From: Sutterellaceae bacterium
GTDB lineage: Bacteria; Pseudomonadota; Gammaproteobacteria; Burkholderiales; Burkholderiaceae_F
Assembly (NCBI GenBank): GCA_030531135.1
Contig: JAUNOJ010000064.1
Location: 1 to 8,568, forward strand
Direction: 5' to 3'
Length of the DNA stretch: 8,568 nucleotides
The notes under the pieces are model-generated. The model searched no databases and had not been told where the DNA came from. It saw nothing but the letters and a program-made list of their open reading frames with translations. Every line of letters begins with the position of its first letter. The first letter of the stretch is position 1. Positions 1 through 6,031 of the stretch are shown here, in pieces. Made by a program: the position numbers and the translations under genes.

Positions 1-873
1 GTCAACGGTTTGGCGCGTCAAAAGCTTTCCATGCTTAACCCTGACGAAACTCACATTTGGGCTGCACCTTTGGGCGGTCGCACGCATCGCGATGCTGTCG
101 GTCAAACCTCCGAAGTGCATTCCACCTTGTATGGCGCCCTCTTTGGTGCATCGTTTAGCCCGACGACCGACTGGACGATCGGCGGACAAATTGCCGTCTA
201 TGAACGAAAAGATAAGGCTGACGGCGCCTTTGAAGCCGACAGCACCGGTTTCGAATTGGGGGCACACGCCGTTTGGAACTCCGACACTCTGACGGGACTC
301 TACGCCATGGGGCAAGTGTCTCTGGGCTTTGCCGATACAGAGCATGATCGTCAAACGTCGTTGGACGGGACGCTTTCAAGTGACTGGACGGAATTTGGGG
401 CAAGCGTCTGGGCACAAACCGGTTGGCAATTTGAGACCGAATTCGGCAATATCGGCCCGTTTGTCGGTCTGGAATATAACAGCGTGCACCGCCCGAGCAT
501 AGACGAATCGAGCACTTCGGCGCAAGCCTTACACGTCGGCGGCCAAACAATTGATGACGTCTCCGCTTATTTGGGGCTTGAATTCAATCGCCGCACACGC
601 AGCGACACTTTGGACTTTGCCCTGTCGGCGCAAGCCTTTTGGCGACATAGCTTCACCGACGAAACGATTCGCACCGATGCGGCTATGGCAAGTTATCGCT
701 CTGCCGACGTCACGAGCGTGATCGAGCGCCAAGGCGCCGACTCGATTCATCTCGGCGCCAGTGCTCAAATGCAAAATAAAGAAGGCTTATCGGTCACATT
801 CTCCCTATCTGCCGAAGGCAACGTGCACTACAACGCTTTGCTCGGATCCGTCTTCCTGCAAAAGCGTTTCTGA
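1..873 (+). CDS. Autotransporter beta-barrel domain (C-terminal part, 5' end outside window)
   Basis: The reading frame is open from base 1 and gives about 290 residues before TGA at 871-873. It is the translocator of a type V (autotransporter) secreted protein: a barrel that inserts in the outer membrane and carries an N-terminal passenger to the surface. The sequence alternates aromatic/hydrophobic and polar residues with many Gly, Ser, Thr and Asp, as expected of amphipathic strands. It opens with a WAAPLGG-like first strand (from about residue 20) and ends in LQKRF; a terminal Phe is the usual BAM-recognition signature of outer-membrane proteins. The length matches a complete barrel of about 260-290 residues, so the passenger and signal peptide must lie upstream. 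The TTG at base 10 is an internal codon and not a start. The passenger's function cannot be told from here. The gene converges on cstA. Confidence 0.85.
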   Translation, partial: VNGLARQKLSMLNPDETHIWAAPLGGRTHRDAVGQTSEVHSTLYGALFGASFSPTTDWTIGGQIAVYERKDKADGAFEADSTGFELGAHAVWNSDTLTGLYAMGQVSLGFADTEHDRQTSLDGTLSSDWTEFGASVWAQTGWQFETEFGNIGPFVGLEYNSVHRPSIDESSTSAQALHVGGQTIDDVSAYLGLEFNRRTRSDTLDFALSAQAFWRHSFTDETIRTDAAMASYRSADVTSVIERQGADSIHLGASAQMQNKEGLSVTFSLSAEGNVHYNALLGSVFLQKRF

Positions 874-883
874 CCTCCAAGTG

Positions 884-916
884 GAAACGGCCGGCGTCAT
901 CGACGTCGACCGTTTC
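884..916. terminator. Hairpin between convergent autotransporter and cstA genes
   Basis: The outer arms GAAACGG (884-890) and CCGTTTC (910-916) are perfectly complementary. After one mismatch the stem continues inward through 892-898 against 902-908 with one G-T wobble and closes on a 3-nt loop. It starts 11 nt after the autotransporter stop and lies before the cstA stop, the expected place for a bidirectional terminator. The following T-rich tract is weak on the + strand (GTGCTTTCGGATTT) and absent on the - strand, so rho-independent activity is only likely. Confidence 0.5.
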
Positions 917-940
917 GTGCTTTCGGATTTGTCTAGCTTA

Positions 941-2614
941 CTACTCGCGTTTCACAATGGGCGCCGCATCACGCAAACGCAGCACGCAGTGGTAAACCAC
1001 CAAGAGTGCCAACACGATCAAGGCAACGGCCACGACAAACTGAAGACCGTGCACCATCCAAACGAAGGTGCCGTTGGCAACGGCGCCGAAAATCTTGATG
1101 ATTTGCTGCACCAAAGCGGTCATCGTCACCACAAACATGATGGTCATGGGTGCGTAGAGCATCCAGCCTTTGCGACCGGTAGACTTCAAAAACACGGCCA
1201 AGCCCGTCAACACCAAAGCGGAAAGCAATTGGTTGGCCGAACCGAACAAGGGCCACACGCTCATGTAGCCTGCAATACAAAGCGCATAACCGCACATCAG
1301 CGTTAAAACGGTTGCCACGACCGTGTTGCTAAAGAACTTCTGAACGGCCGTCTTTTCTTGGCCGGCAGGCGGCACGAAAAGTTCCTGCAAGCTCATTCTG
1401 CCGATACGCGCCACAGCGTCCACGGACGTCAAGGCCAAAGCCGAAACGCACATCGTCAGGATGCAAGCCGAGATGTTTTGCGGAATGCCGAAGATTTCGG
1501 TCAAAAACGACGCCACCGAGTTGGAGAAAGTCTGGAAAGGAGTGCCAGCGGGCAACACGCCGCCTTGCGCGGCGGCACACACCACGATCAAGGCCACCAC
1601 GCCCAAAACGACTTCGACGCACATGGAGCCGTAACCCACCAAACGCATGTCCTTTTCATTGGAAATCATCTTGGAAGACGTTCCCGAGCTCACCAAAGAA
1701 TGGAACCCCGAAACGGCGCCGCAAGCGATCGTCACAAACAGAATCGGGAACAAATCCAGGTTCTTGACGGTAAAGCCCGTAAAGGCCGGCATATTGATAT
1801 CGGGATTCTGGATGCAAACGCCGATGGCTGCCCCCAAAATCATGCCGATCAACAAGAACATCGAAAGATAGTCACGCGGCTGCTTCAAAAGCCACATGGG
1901 CATAACGGAGGCGGCAAACAAGTAGGCAAAGACCACATAGCGCCAGGTCAGTGCATCGGCATAAACCGGGAACTGAATGCCCACAGCCAGCATCAAGACC
2001 ATCAAAACGATACCGACGGCCAACTGCACGCCCGAAGACGGCTTGACGTACTTTAAGTACAGACCGAAGAGCACGGCCACAAACATGTACAAAAGCGAAA
2101 TGGAAGCGGCCGCCGCATTGGGCATCAACAATTCGCCCGACTTGCCGAAGCCGTTAAAGGTGTTGGCCACCATATCGCAAAATGCGGCAATCACCAACAA
2201 GGTAAAGAGCCAGCAGAAAAGCAAAAAGAGCTGACGTCCCGTGCGCCCCACATAATCTTCGATGATCATGCCGATGGACTTGCCGCCGTTTTTCACCGAA
2301 GCGTACAAAGCCGTAAAGTCCTGCACGGCGCCGAAAAACACGCCCCCGATCAACATCCAGAGCAAGGCCGGAAGCCAACCGAACATCGCGGCGATAATGG
2401 GGCCGGTGACGGGGCCCGCGCCCGTAATCGAGGTGAATTGGTGTGCAAACACCGTCCAGCGCGAAGCCGGTGCATAGTCTCCCCCTTTGCCGCTCATCGC
2501 CGGGGTCGGGCGATTGGGGTCGATCCCCCAGCACTTTTCCAGCCACTTGGCATAGCCGAAGTAGCCGATCAAAAGGACAACGATTGCAATGAGCATGATC
2601 CCTAAACCGGTCAT
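941..2614 (-). CDS. cstA: CstA-family transporter (carbon starvation protein / pyruvate-type carrier)
   Basis: This is an inner-membrane carrier of the CstA/BtsT family. Known members import pyruvate, and peptide uptake has also been proposed. The product has about 557 residues and many hydrophobic segments. Family hallmarks are GAGPVTGP (about residues 65-72), the adjoining FFGAVQDFTALYASVKNGG region, SGFHSLVSSGTSSK (about 302-315), and SVDAVARIGRMSLQELF in the C-terminal third. It is shorter than the roughly 700-residue E. coli CstA but within the range of shorter family members. I chose the ATG at 2614-2612 because GGGAG lies 8 nt upstream of it; the alternatives at 2629 and 2671 have no such site and would add non-hydrophobic residues before the first membrane helix. 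The gene ends in tandem in-frame stops TAG-TAA (943-938). It is divergent from aroD. The transported substrate is inferred from the family. Confidence 0.9.
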   Translation of the reverse strand: MTGLGIMLIAIVVLLIGYFGYAKWLEKCWGIDPNRPTPAMSGKGGDYAPASRWTVFAHQFTSITGAGPVTGPIIAAMFGWLPALLWMLIGGVFFGAVQDFTALYASVKNGGKSIGMIIEDYVGRTGRQLFLLFCWLFTLLVIAAFCDMVANTFNGFGKSGELLMPNAAAASISLLYMFVAVLFGLYLKYVKPSSGVQLAVGIVLMVLMLAVGIQFPVYADALTWRYVVFAYLFAASVMPMWLLKQPRDYLSMFLLIGMILGAAIGVCIQNPDINMPAFTGFTVKNLDLFPILFVTIACGAVSGFHSLVSSGTSSKMISNEKDMRLVGYGSMCVEVVLGVVALIVVCAAAQGGVLPAGTPFQTFSNSVASFLTEIFGIPQNISACILTMCVSALALTSVDAVARIGRMSLQELFVPPAGQEKTAVQKFFSNTVVATVLTLMCGYALCIAGYMSVWPLFGSANQLLSALVLTGLAVFLKSTGRKGWMLYAPMTIMFVVTMTALVQQIIKIFGAVANGTFVWMVHGLQFVVAVALIVLALLVVYHCVLRLRDAAPIVKRE

Positions 2615-2647
2615 CTCATGAACTCCCATAATTGTTGTTATTCTGAT

Positions 2648-2670
2648 TGGAGTCGAAAAATCTCGATCCA
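2648..2670 (-). promoter_or_regulatory. Small stem-loop in the cstA leader
   Basis: Read on the - strand, TGGATCGA and TCGAcTCCA pair around a 6-nt loop, giving an 8-bp stem with one bulged C. It lies about 34 nt upstream of the chosen cstA start. No T-run follows, so it does not look like a terminator. I see no convincing -10/-35 pair for cstA between here and aroD. Confidence 0.25.
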
Positions 2671-2735
2671 CTACCTGATTACTTATCGTACCGATCCCGA
2701 GCGGGAAGCGATTCGGCGAAACTGCCTAGTCAATT

Positions 2736-2785
2736 GGGTTTTGGGCAAGACTTGTGCGCGTTATCCGATCCAAAACCCGTTTTTT
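2736..2785 (+). promoter_or_regulatory. Terminator-like hairpin plus T6 upstream of aroD
   Basis: GGGTTTTGG (2736-2744) and CCAAAACCC (2770-2778) form a perfect 9-bp inverted repeat with a 25-nt loop. After a single G comes a run of six T (2780-2785). The orientation fits a rho-independent terminator or attenuator acting on + strand transcription toward aroD; on the - strand no T-run follows. It ends 57 nt before the aroD ATG. Any transcript starting upstream of 2736 would have to pass through it to reach aroD. Confidence 0.45.
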
Positions 2786-2809
2786 CAGTTAGAGTGTCGG
2801 AAATATGTT
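2782..2809 (+). promoter_or_regulatory. Possible weak aroD promoter
   Basis: TTTTCA (2782-2787) and TATGTT (2804-2809) are separated by 16 bp, and each matches four of six sigma-70 consensus bases. A start about 7 nt downstream would give a leader of roughly 25 nt to the aroD ATG and would bypass the hairpin at 2736-2778. The match is modest and could be chance. Confidence 0.22.
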
Positions 2810-2842
2810 TCGAAGTTTTCATTACCCTCCCGAAATTGTTTT

Positions 2843-3607
2843 ATGTTCACACCTCTACCCGATCCCCTTAGACCGGCCGCCATCGGCACCGTTGTCTTAG
2901 GTCCGAGTCCGATAAAAGTATTGGCAAGTTTGATGCCTGCCGACACTGAAGAACTTTTGGATGAGGCCGACAAGTTTGCCGCCGCCCCCGTCGATATCTT
3001 CGAGTGGCGCGCCGACTATTTTCAAACGCTCACTCACGCAACGCTTATCTCGGCGGGCGCCGCGCTTCAAGGCAATACGGCCAAGCCCGTGCTCTGGACA
3101 TTGCGAACCGATCGCGAAGGCGGGCTTTTTGCGGGCGATGACGACAAATATCTTGAAACCGTCGACTACATCGCCAAAATCGGGCTTTTCGACGCTATGG
3201 ACATCGAGTTGGAGCGCGGCGACGTGGCGCCGATCGTCGAAGCGGCACACAAAACCAATACGACGGTGGTGATGAGCTATCACAACTTCGAGGCGACGCC
3301 GGCAATCGACACAATCATGGAAAAGTTTGAAAAAATGGCCTGTGCCGGCGCCGATGTCTTGAAAATTGCGCTGATGCCGACAACGCCCGAAGATGTTTTG
3401 ACCCTCATGCAGGCCACGCTTTTGGCGCGCCGCACTTATGATGTGCCTGTTTTATCCATGAGCATGGGAGCTGCCGGCCAAGCCACACGCATCTTGGGAA
3501 GTCTTTACGGGTCATGCGCTACCTTTGCGAGCCTATCGAAAGCTTCGGCTCCGGGACAAGTGAGCGCACAAACGTTGGGCGAATATCTCAAAGCGTTTGC
3601 CGTTTGA
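2843..3607 (+). CDS. aroD: 3-dehydroquinate dehydratase, type I
   Basis: This enzyme dehydrates 3-dehydroquinate to 3-dehydroshikimate in the shikimate pathway, via a Schiff base. At 254 residues it matches the type I family length of about 250. All expected catalytic and binding residues are visible: FEWRAD with E54 and R56, TLRTDREGG with R88 and E92, SYHNF with the general base H147, LKIALMP with the Schiff-base K174, R216 after SMSMG, and KASAPGQ with S235 and Q239. I chose ATG 2843 because homology begins just after it. The reading frame is open back to 2618, but that stretch is Cys/Arg-rich without family likeness and covers the intergenic hairpin. No strong Shine-Dalgarno site precedes the start. 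The gene lies between divergent cstA and the lar cluster, from which a terminator separates it, so it appears monocistronic. Confidence 0.95.
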   Translation: MFTPLPDPLRPAAIGTVVLGPSPIKVLASLMPADTEELLDEADKFAAAPVDIFEWRADYFQTLTHATLISAGAALQGNTAKPVLWTLRTDREGGLFAGDDDKYLETVDYIAKIGLFDAMDIELERGDVAPIVEAAHKTNTTVVMSYHNFEATPAIDTIMEKFEKMACAGADVLKIALMPTTPEDVLTLMQATLLARRTYDVPVLSMSMGAAGQATRILGSLYGSCATFASLSKASAPGQVSAQTLGEYLKAFAV

Positions 3608-3639
3608 TGCTTTGATACCTCTTTAGAGATATAAAGGAT

Positions 3640-3676
3640 GCGATCGAAATTTCGGTTTCGGTCGCTACTTTATTTC
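3640..3676 (+). terminator. Rho-independent terminator of aroD
   Basis: GCGATCGAAA (3640-3649) pairs with TTTCGGTCGC (3656-3665) over 10 bp, including one T-G wobble, around a 6-nt loop. The T-rich tail TACTTTATTT follows. It lies 32 nt after the aroD stop and separates aroD from the lar unit. Confidence 0.6.
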
Positions 3677-3774
3677 TGCATACGGCAAAACGTAAATTCC
3701 CAAGAGACTTTGACGCAAAACAGCCTCAGAGTGACGTCTACGATTCGGTACGCGCCCCCATCGGCCGAACTACC

Positions 3775-3780
3775 TATAAT
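3775..3780 (+). promoter_or_regulatory. Candidate larA -10 box (perfect TATAAT) without a good -35
   Basis: A perfect TATAAT lies 80 nt upstream of the larA start. The position 17 bp upstream (GCGCCC, 3752-3757) is a poor -35, and there is no extended -10 TG. The palindrome TCGGCCGA (3761-3768) sits in the presumed -35/-10 spacer, where an activator or repressor could bind. A start near 3787 would place the whole hairpin at 3793-3836 in the leader. Activator dependence is an inference. Confidence 0.45.
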
Positions 3781-3792
3781 TCGGGAGAGCTT

Positions 3793-3846
3793 TTTTCGGC
3801 AGTCTCAAGCGTGCAAAACAACGCAAGCGCCGAAAACGGATTTTTT
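3793..3846 (+). promoter_or_regulatory. larA leader hairpin plus T6: candidate attenuator
   Basis: TTTTCGGC (3793-3800) and GCCGAAAA (3829-3836) are a perfect 8-bp inverted repeat; inside it GCGT (3810-3813) can pair with ACGC (3820-3823). Four bases later comes a run of six T (3841-3846), directly followed by the Shine-Dalgarno GGAG (3847-3850). A minimal alternative hairpin, CCG-AAAA-CGG (3830-3839), uses the same right arm and abuts A-T6. The arrangement fits transcriptional attenuation or control of ribosome access. The U-run could also simply be a ribosomal protein S1 binding enhancer. Confidence 0.4.
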
Positions 3847-3860
3847 GGAGAGAGATAACA

Positions 3861-5141
3861 ATGACGCTTCAGACTTATTCCTTTGCCTACGGTCGCGGTG
3901 AAAAAGAATTCACGATCGACAACGACAAAGTCATCAAGGAAGTTCGCACCGAAGACTTCCCGCCCATGACCGACATTCGTCAGGGGGTTTTGGATGCGAT
4001 TCGCAATCCCATCGGGTGCGAGTCGATCGAAAAGATCATTAAACCGGGCGACACCGTCGCATTTATCTGCAACGATCCGACGCGTGTGGCCAACAGCTTT
4101 GACTTCATGCCGGTGTTGGTTGAAGAAATGAATCGTTTGGGCGTCAAAGACGAAGATATGTCGATTGTCTTTGCTCTGGGCACGCACCGCGACATGACTA
4201 AGGAAGAAATTGCCGAAGCCGTAGGCGCAGACGTCGCCCGTCGTTTAAAGACCTTCAACTCCACCTGCACGGTCCAAGAAGATTTCGAATACTTCGGTGA
4301 TACGAGCCGCGGTACGCCCGTGTGGATCAACAAGCACCTGTGCCATGTGGATCACGTCATCATGACGGGCTCGATCGTGCATCACTACTTCTCGGGCTAC
4401 GGCGGCGGTCGCAAGGCTATTTTGCCGGGGTGCGCCGCCATGGAAACTGTGCGTAAGAACCACAGCTGGATGTTGGATGACAATGCCGCTTTGGGCCGCA
4501 CGATCGGCAACCCCTGCTACGAAGACCAGATGGAAGGCGTGGCGCTTTTTGCCAAAGGCCGTTCGCTTTTCCTCTTTAATGCCGTTTTAAATGCGCACCA
4601 CCAGTTCCTGCGCATGTTTGCCGGCAACTACATTACCGCGCATCAAGAAGCTTGCAAGTTCGTCGATCGTGTCTACGGTTGCGTTATTCCCAAGAAGGCC
4701 GATTTGGTGATCGCCTCCTGCGGCGGTTTTCCCAAGGACATCAACGTCTATCAGATGCAAAAGACGATGGACAACACCATGTGTGCCGTGCGCAAAGACG
4801 GTGTGGTGATTTTGCTCGCCGACTGCGAAGAAGGTTCGGGCTCCAAGGTTCTCGAAGAAACCTTCAAGCGTCTGAAGACTGCCGAAGAAATCAAGGCCGA
4901 ACTCGAAAACAATTTCCGCATCGGTGCCAACAAGGCCTTTGCCGTCTCGCGCCCGCAATCGCATGCCCGCTACATTTTGGTAACGTCTTTGGATCGAGAA
5001 TTGGCTGCCACGATGCACTTTAAGGGAGCAGTTGACACTGTCGCAGAAGCTTTGGAAATCGCCAAACAGTATGTGGGCGACAATCCCGACATCATTCTCA
5101 TGCCCGAAGGCAGCCTCACGGTGCCGCGCGTGGAAGAATAG
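3861..5141 (+). CDS. larA: LarA-family nickel-pincer-dependent 2-hydroxyacid racemase/epimerase
   Basis: LarA interconverts D- and L-lactate, or in related members epimerises other 2-hydroxyacids, using the nickel-pincer nucleotide (NPN) cofactor in the cytoplasm. The 426-residue product matches the family length. The residues known from Lactiplantibacillus plantarum LarA are all present: D72 and R75 in NDPTR, H109 in GTHR, H175 and the cofactor-anchoring K185 in HHYFSGYGGGRKAILPG, H201 in KNHSWM, and Q298 and K301 in NVYQMQK. It is therefore expected to be active if the cofactor is supplied. GGAG lies 10 nt before the ATG. larB and larC follow in the same direction, supporting an NPN role, although 206 nt with two stem-loops separate larA from larB. 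Lactate is the default substrate, but the family is broad and the sequence alone does not settle it. Confidence 0.93.
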   Translation: MTLQTYSFAYGRGEKEFTIDNDKVIKEVRTEDFPPMTDIRQGVLDAIRNPIGCESIEKIIKPGDTVAFICNDPTRVANSFDFMPVLVEEMNRLGVKDEDMSIVFALGTHRDMTKEEIAEAVGADVARRLKTFNSTCTVQEDFEYFGDTSRGTPVWINKHLCHVDHVIMTGSIVHHYFSGYGGGRKAILPGCAAMETVRKNHSWMLDDNAALGRTIGNPCYEDQMEGVALFAKGRSLFLFNAVLNAHHQFLRMFAGNYITAHQEACKFVDRVYGCVIPKKADLVIASCGGFPKDINVYQMQKTMDNTMCAVRKDGVVILLADCEEGSGSKVLEETFKRLKTAEEIKAELENNFRIGANKAFAVSRPQSHARYILVTSLDRELAATMHFKGAVDTVAEALEIAKQYVGDNPDIILMPEGSLTVPRVEE

Positions 5142-5156
5142 TCGCTCTTGCGCCAA

Positions 5157-5180
5157 GCTTTGAGTTTGGGTTCTCAAAGC
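5157..5180 (+). repeat. First stem-loop in the larA-larB gap
   Basis: GCTTTGAG (5157-5164) and CTCAAAGC (5173-5180) form a perfect 8-bp stem with an 8-nt loop, starting 15 nt after the larA stop. No T-run follows it. It may protect the 3' end of a larA transcript or stabilise the mRNA. Confidence 0.5.
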
Positions 5181-5185
5181 CGTTG

Positions 5186-5243
5186 AGCCGCAAAAACATG
5201 TGTAAAAGCCATAAAGCTTTTGCCGTTTTTGCGGCTTATTTAT
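5186..5243 (+). terminator. Second, long stem-loop in the larA-larB gap with T-rich tail
   Basis: AGCCGCAAAAAC (5186-5197) and GTTTTTGCGGCT (5225-5236) are a perfect 12-bp inverted repeat. Inside it AAAAGC (5204-5209) pairs with GCTTTT (5216-5221), giving a two-storey stem. The tail TATTTAT is T-rich but interrupted, so termination is probably partial. This would make larA more highly expressed than larBC, in line with a catalytic enzyme needed in larger amounts than its cofactor enzymes. I see no convincing new promoter between 5244 and 5347; the region does hold the palindrome ATCGATCGAT (5270-5279). Confidence 0.5.
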
Positions 5244-5347
5244 CGCAGGAGTCTGCCGAATTGTCTCAAATCGATCGATGAGGCCGCGCATCCTTTCCCG
5301 TGCGTGCTACCCTTTTGCAAAGAATAACTTTCAAGTCTCTTTTTGTT

Positions 5348-6031
5348 ATGAGCACCACTACTCCTTGCATTCGATTCGACACCGAGCGCGACCGCCGTAT
5401 CGGTCTGCCCGAAGCCGTTTTTTGCGAAGGCAAACCGTTGCGCGCGCTCCATACGCTCTTGGAGCGCTTTGCCGCAGACAAAAGTCATCCGATTCTTTTT
5501 ACACGTTTGGCCGATGAGATTTTCAGCGCCTTGCCCGAATCGCTCAGAAACGCCTACGATTACGACCCGGTAAGTCGCACGGCCTTTAACGCCAAGATGC
5601 CCGCACACCCGAACGGAAACGTAGCAGTGGTGAGTGCCGGCACCGCCGACGGTGCCGTTGCTCGAGAAGTATCTCGCACCTTGGAATACCTGGGGTGGAA
5701 AGCCGAGCGTTTCGAAGACTGCGGCGTAGCCGGTCTTTGGCGCATTCAAGCCGCCATTGACGACATCAACAAAGCCGATTGCGTGGTGGTGATTGCCGGA
5801 CTTGATGCGGCATTGGCAAGCGTCCTCGGAGGTTTGACGGACAAACCCATTTTTGCCGTACCGACTTCGGTAGGCTACGGCGTTGCTCAGCACGGTATGA
5901 CGGCAATGAGCTCCATGCTGGCTTCTTGTGCGCCGGGTATCGCCGTCATGAATATCGACAACGGCTACGGAGCAGCCTGCGCTGCCGCACGCGTTTTGCG
6001 TGCTATTTATAAGGAAACGACACATGCCTAA
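5348..6031 (+). CDS. larB: LarB: nicotinate adenine dinucleotide carboxylase/hydrolase
   Basis: LarB performs the first step of NPN synthesis: it carboxylates the pyridine ring of nicotinic acid adenine dinucleotide and releases AMP. The 227-residue product carries the PurE-like fold motifs: VVSAGTADGAVA (about 95-106) with D101, CGVAGLWR (about 125-132), VVVIAGLDAAL (about 146-156), AVPTSVGYG (170-178) and LASCAPGIAVMNIDNGYG (191-208). C194 lies at the family's nucleophilic cysteine. The N-terminal DTERDRRIGLPEAVFCEGK matches the usual RxGFPE..YGEGK element but starts only about 10 residues after the ATG, so the N-terminal helical segment of typical LarB is missing. The usual AGMEGAL glutamate is Asp (D153). 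ATG 5348 has no clear Shine-Dalgarno; GTG 5300 in the same frame is an alternative. Its end overlaps larC. Confidence 0.88.
   Translation: MSTTTPCIRFDTERDRRIGLPEAVFCEGKPLRALHTLLERFAADKSHPILFTRLADEIFSALPESLRNAYDYDPVSRTAFNAKMPAHPNGNVAVVSAGTADGAVAREVSRTLEYLGWKAERFEDCGVAGLWRIQAAIDDINKADCVVVIAGLDAALASVLGGLTDKPIFAVPTSVGYGVAQHGMTAMSSMLASCAPGIAVMNIDNGYGAACAAARVLRAIYKETTHA

Noticed and set aside
1358..2056. 232-codon open frame on the + strand opposite cstA
   Set aside because: It lies wholly antisense to a clearly conserved transporter, is rich in His, Gln and Arg as expected for a shadow frame, and shows no family motif.
2618..2842. 75-codon N-terminal extension of aroD
   Set aside because: The protein from ATG 2843 already has normal AroD length and residue spacing. 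The extension covers the divergent promoter region and terminator-like hairpin and has unlike composition.
3710..3744. TTGACG (3710-3715) as the larA -35 with TACGAT (3739-3744)
   Set aside because: The spacing is 23 bp, far from the usual 16-18, so they do not form a credible sigma-70 promoter.
3638..3901. 87-codon open frame between aroD and larA
   Set aside because: It spans the aroD terminator, the larA -10 box and the larA start, and has no coding-like composition.
5240..6025. 261-codon open frame on the - strand opposite larB
   Set aside because: Antisense to LarB with its conserved motifs; no recognisable domain, and it would run through the larA-larB intergenic region.
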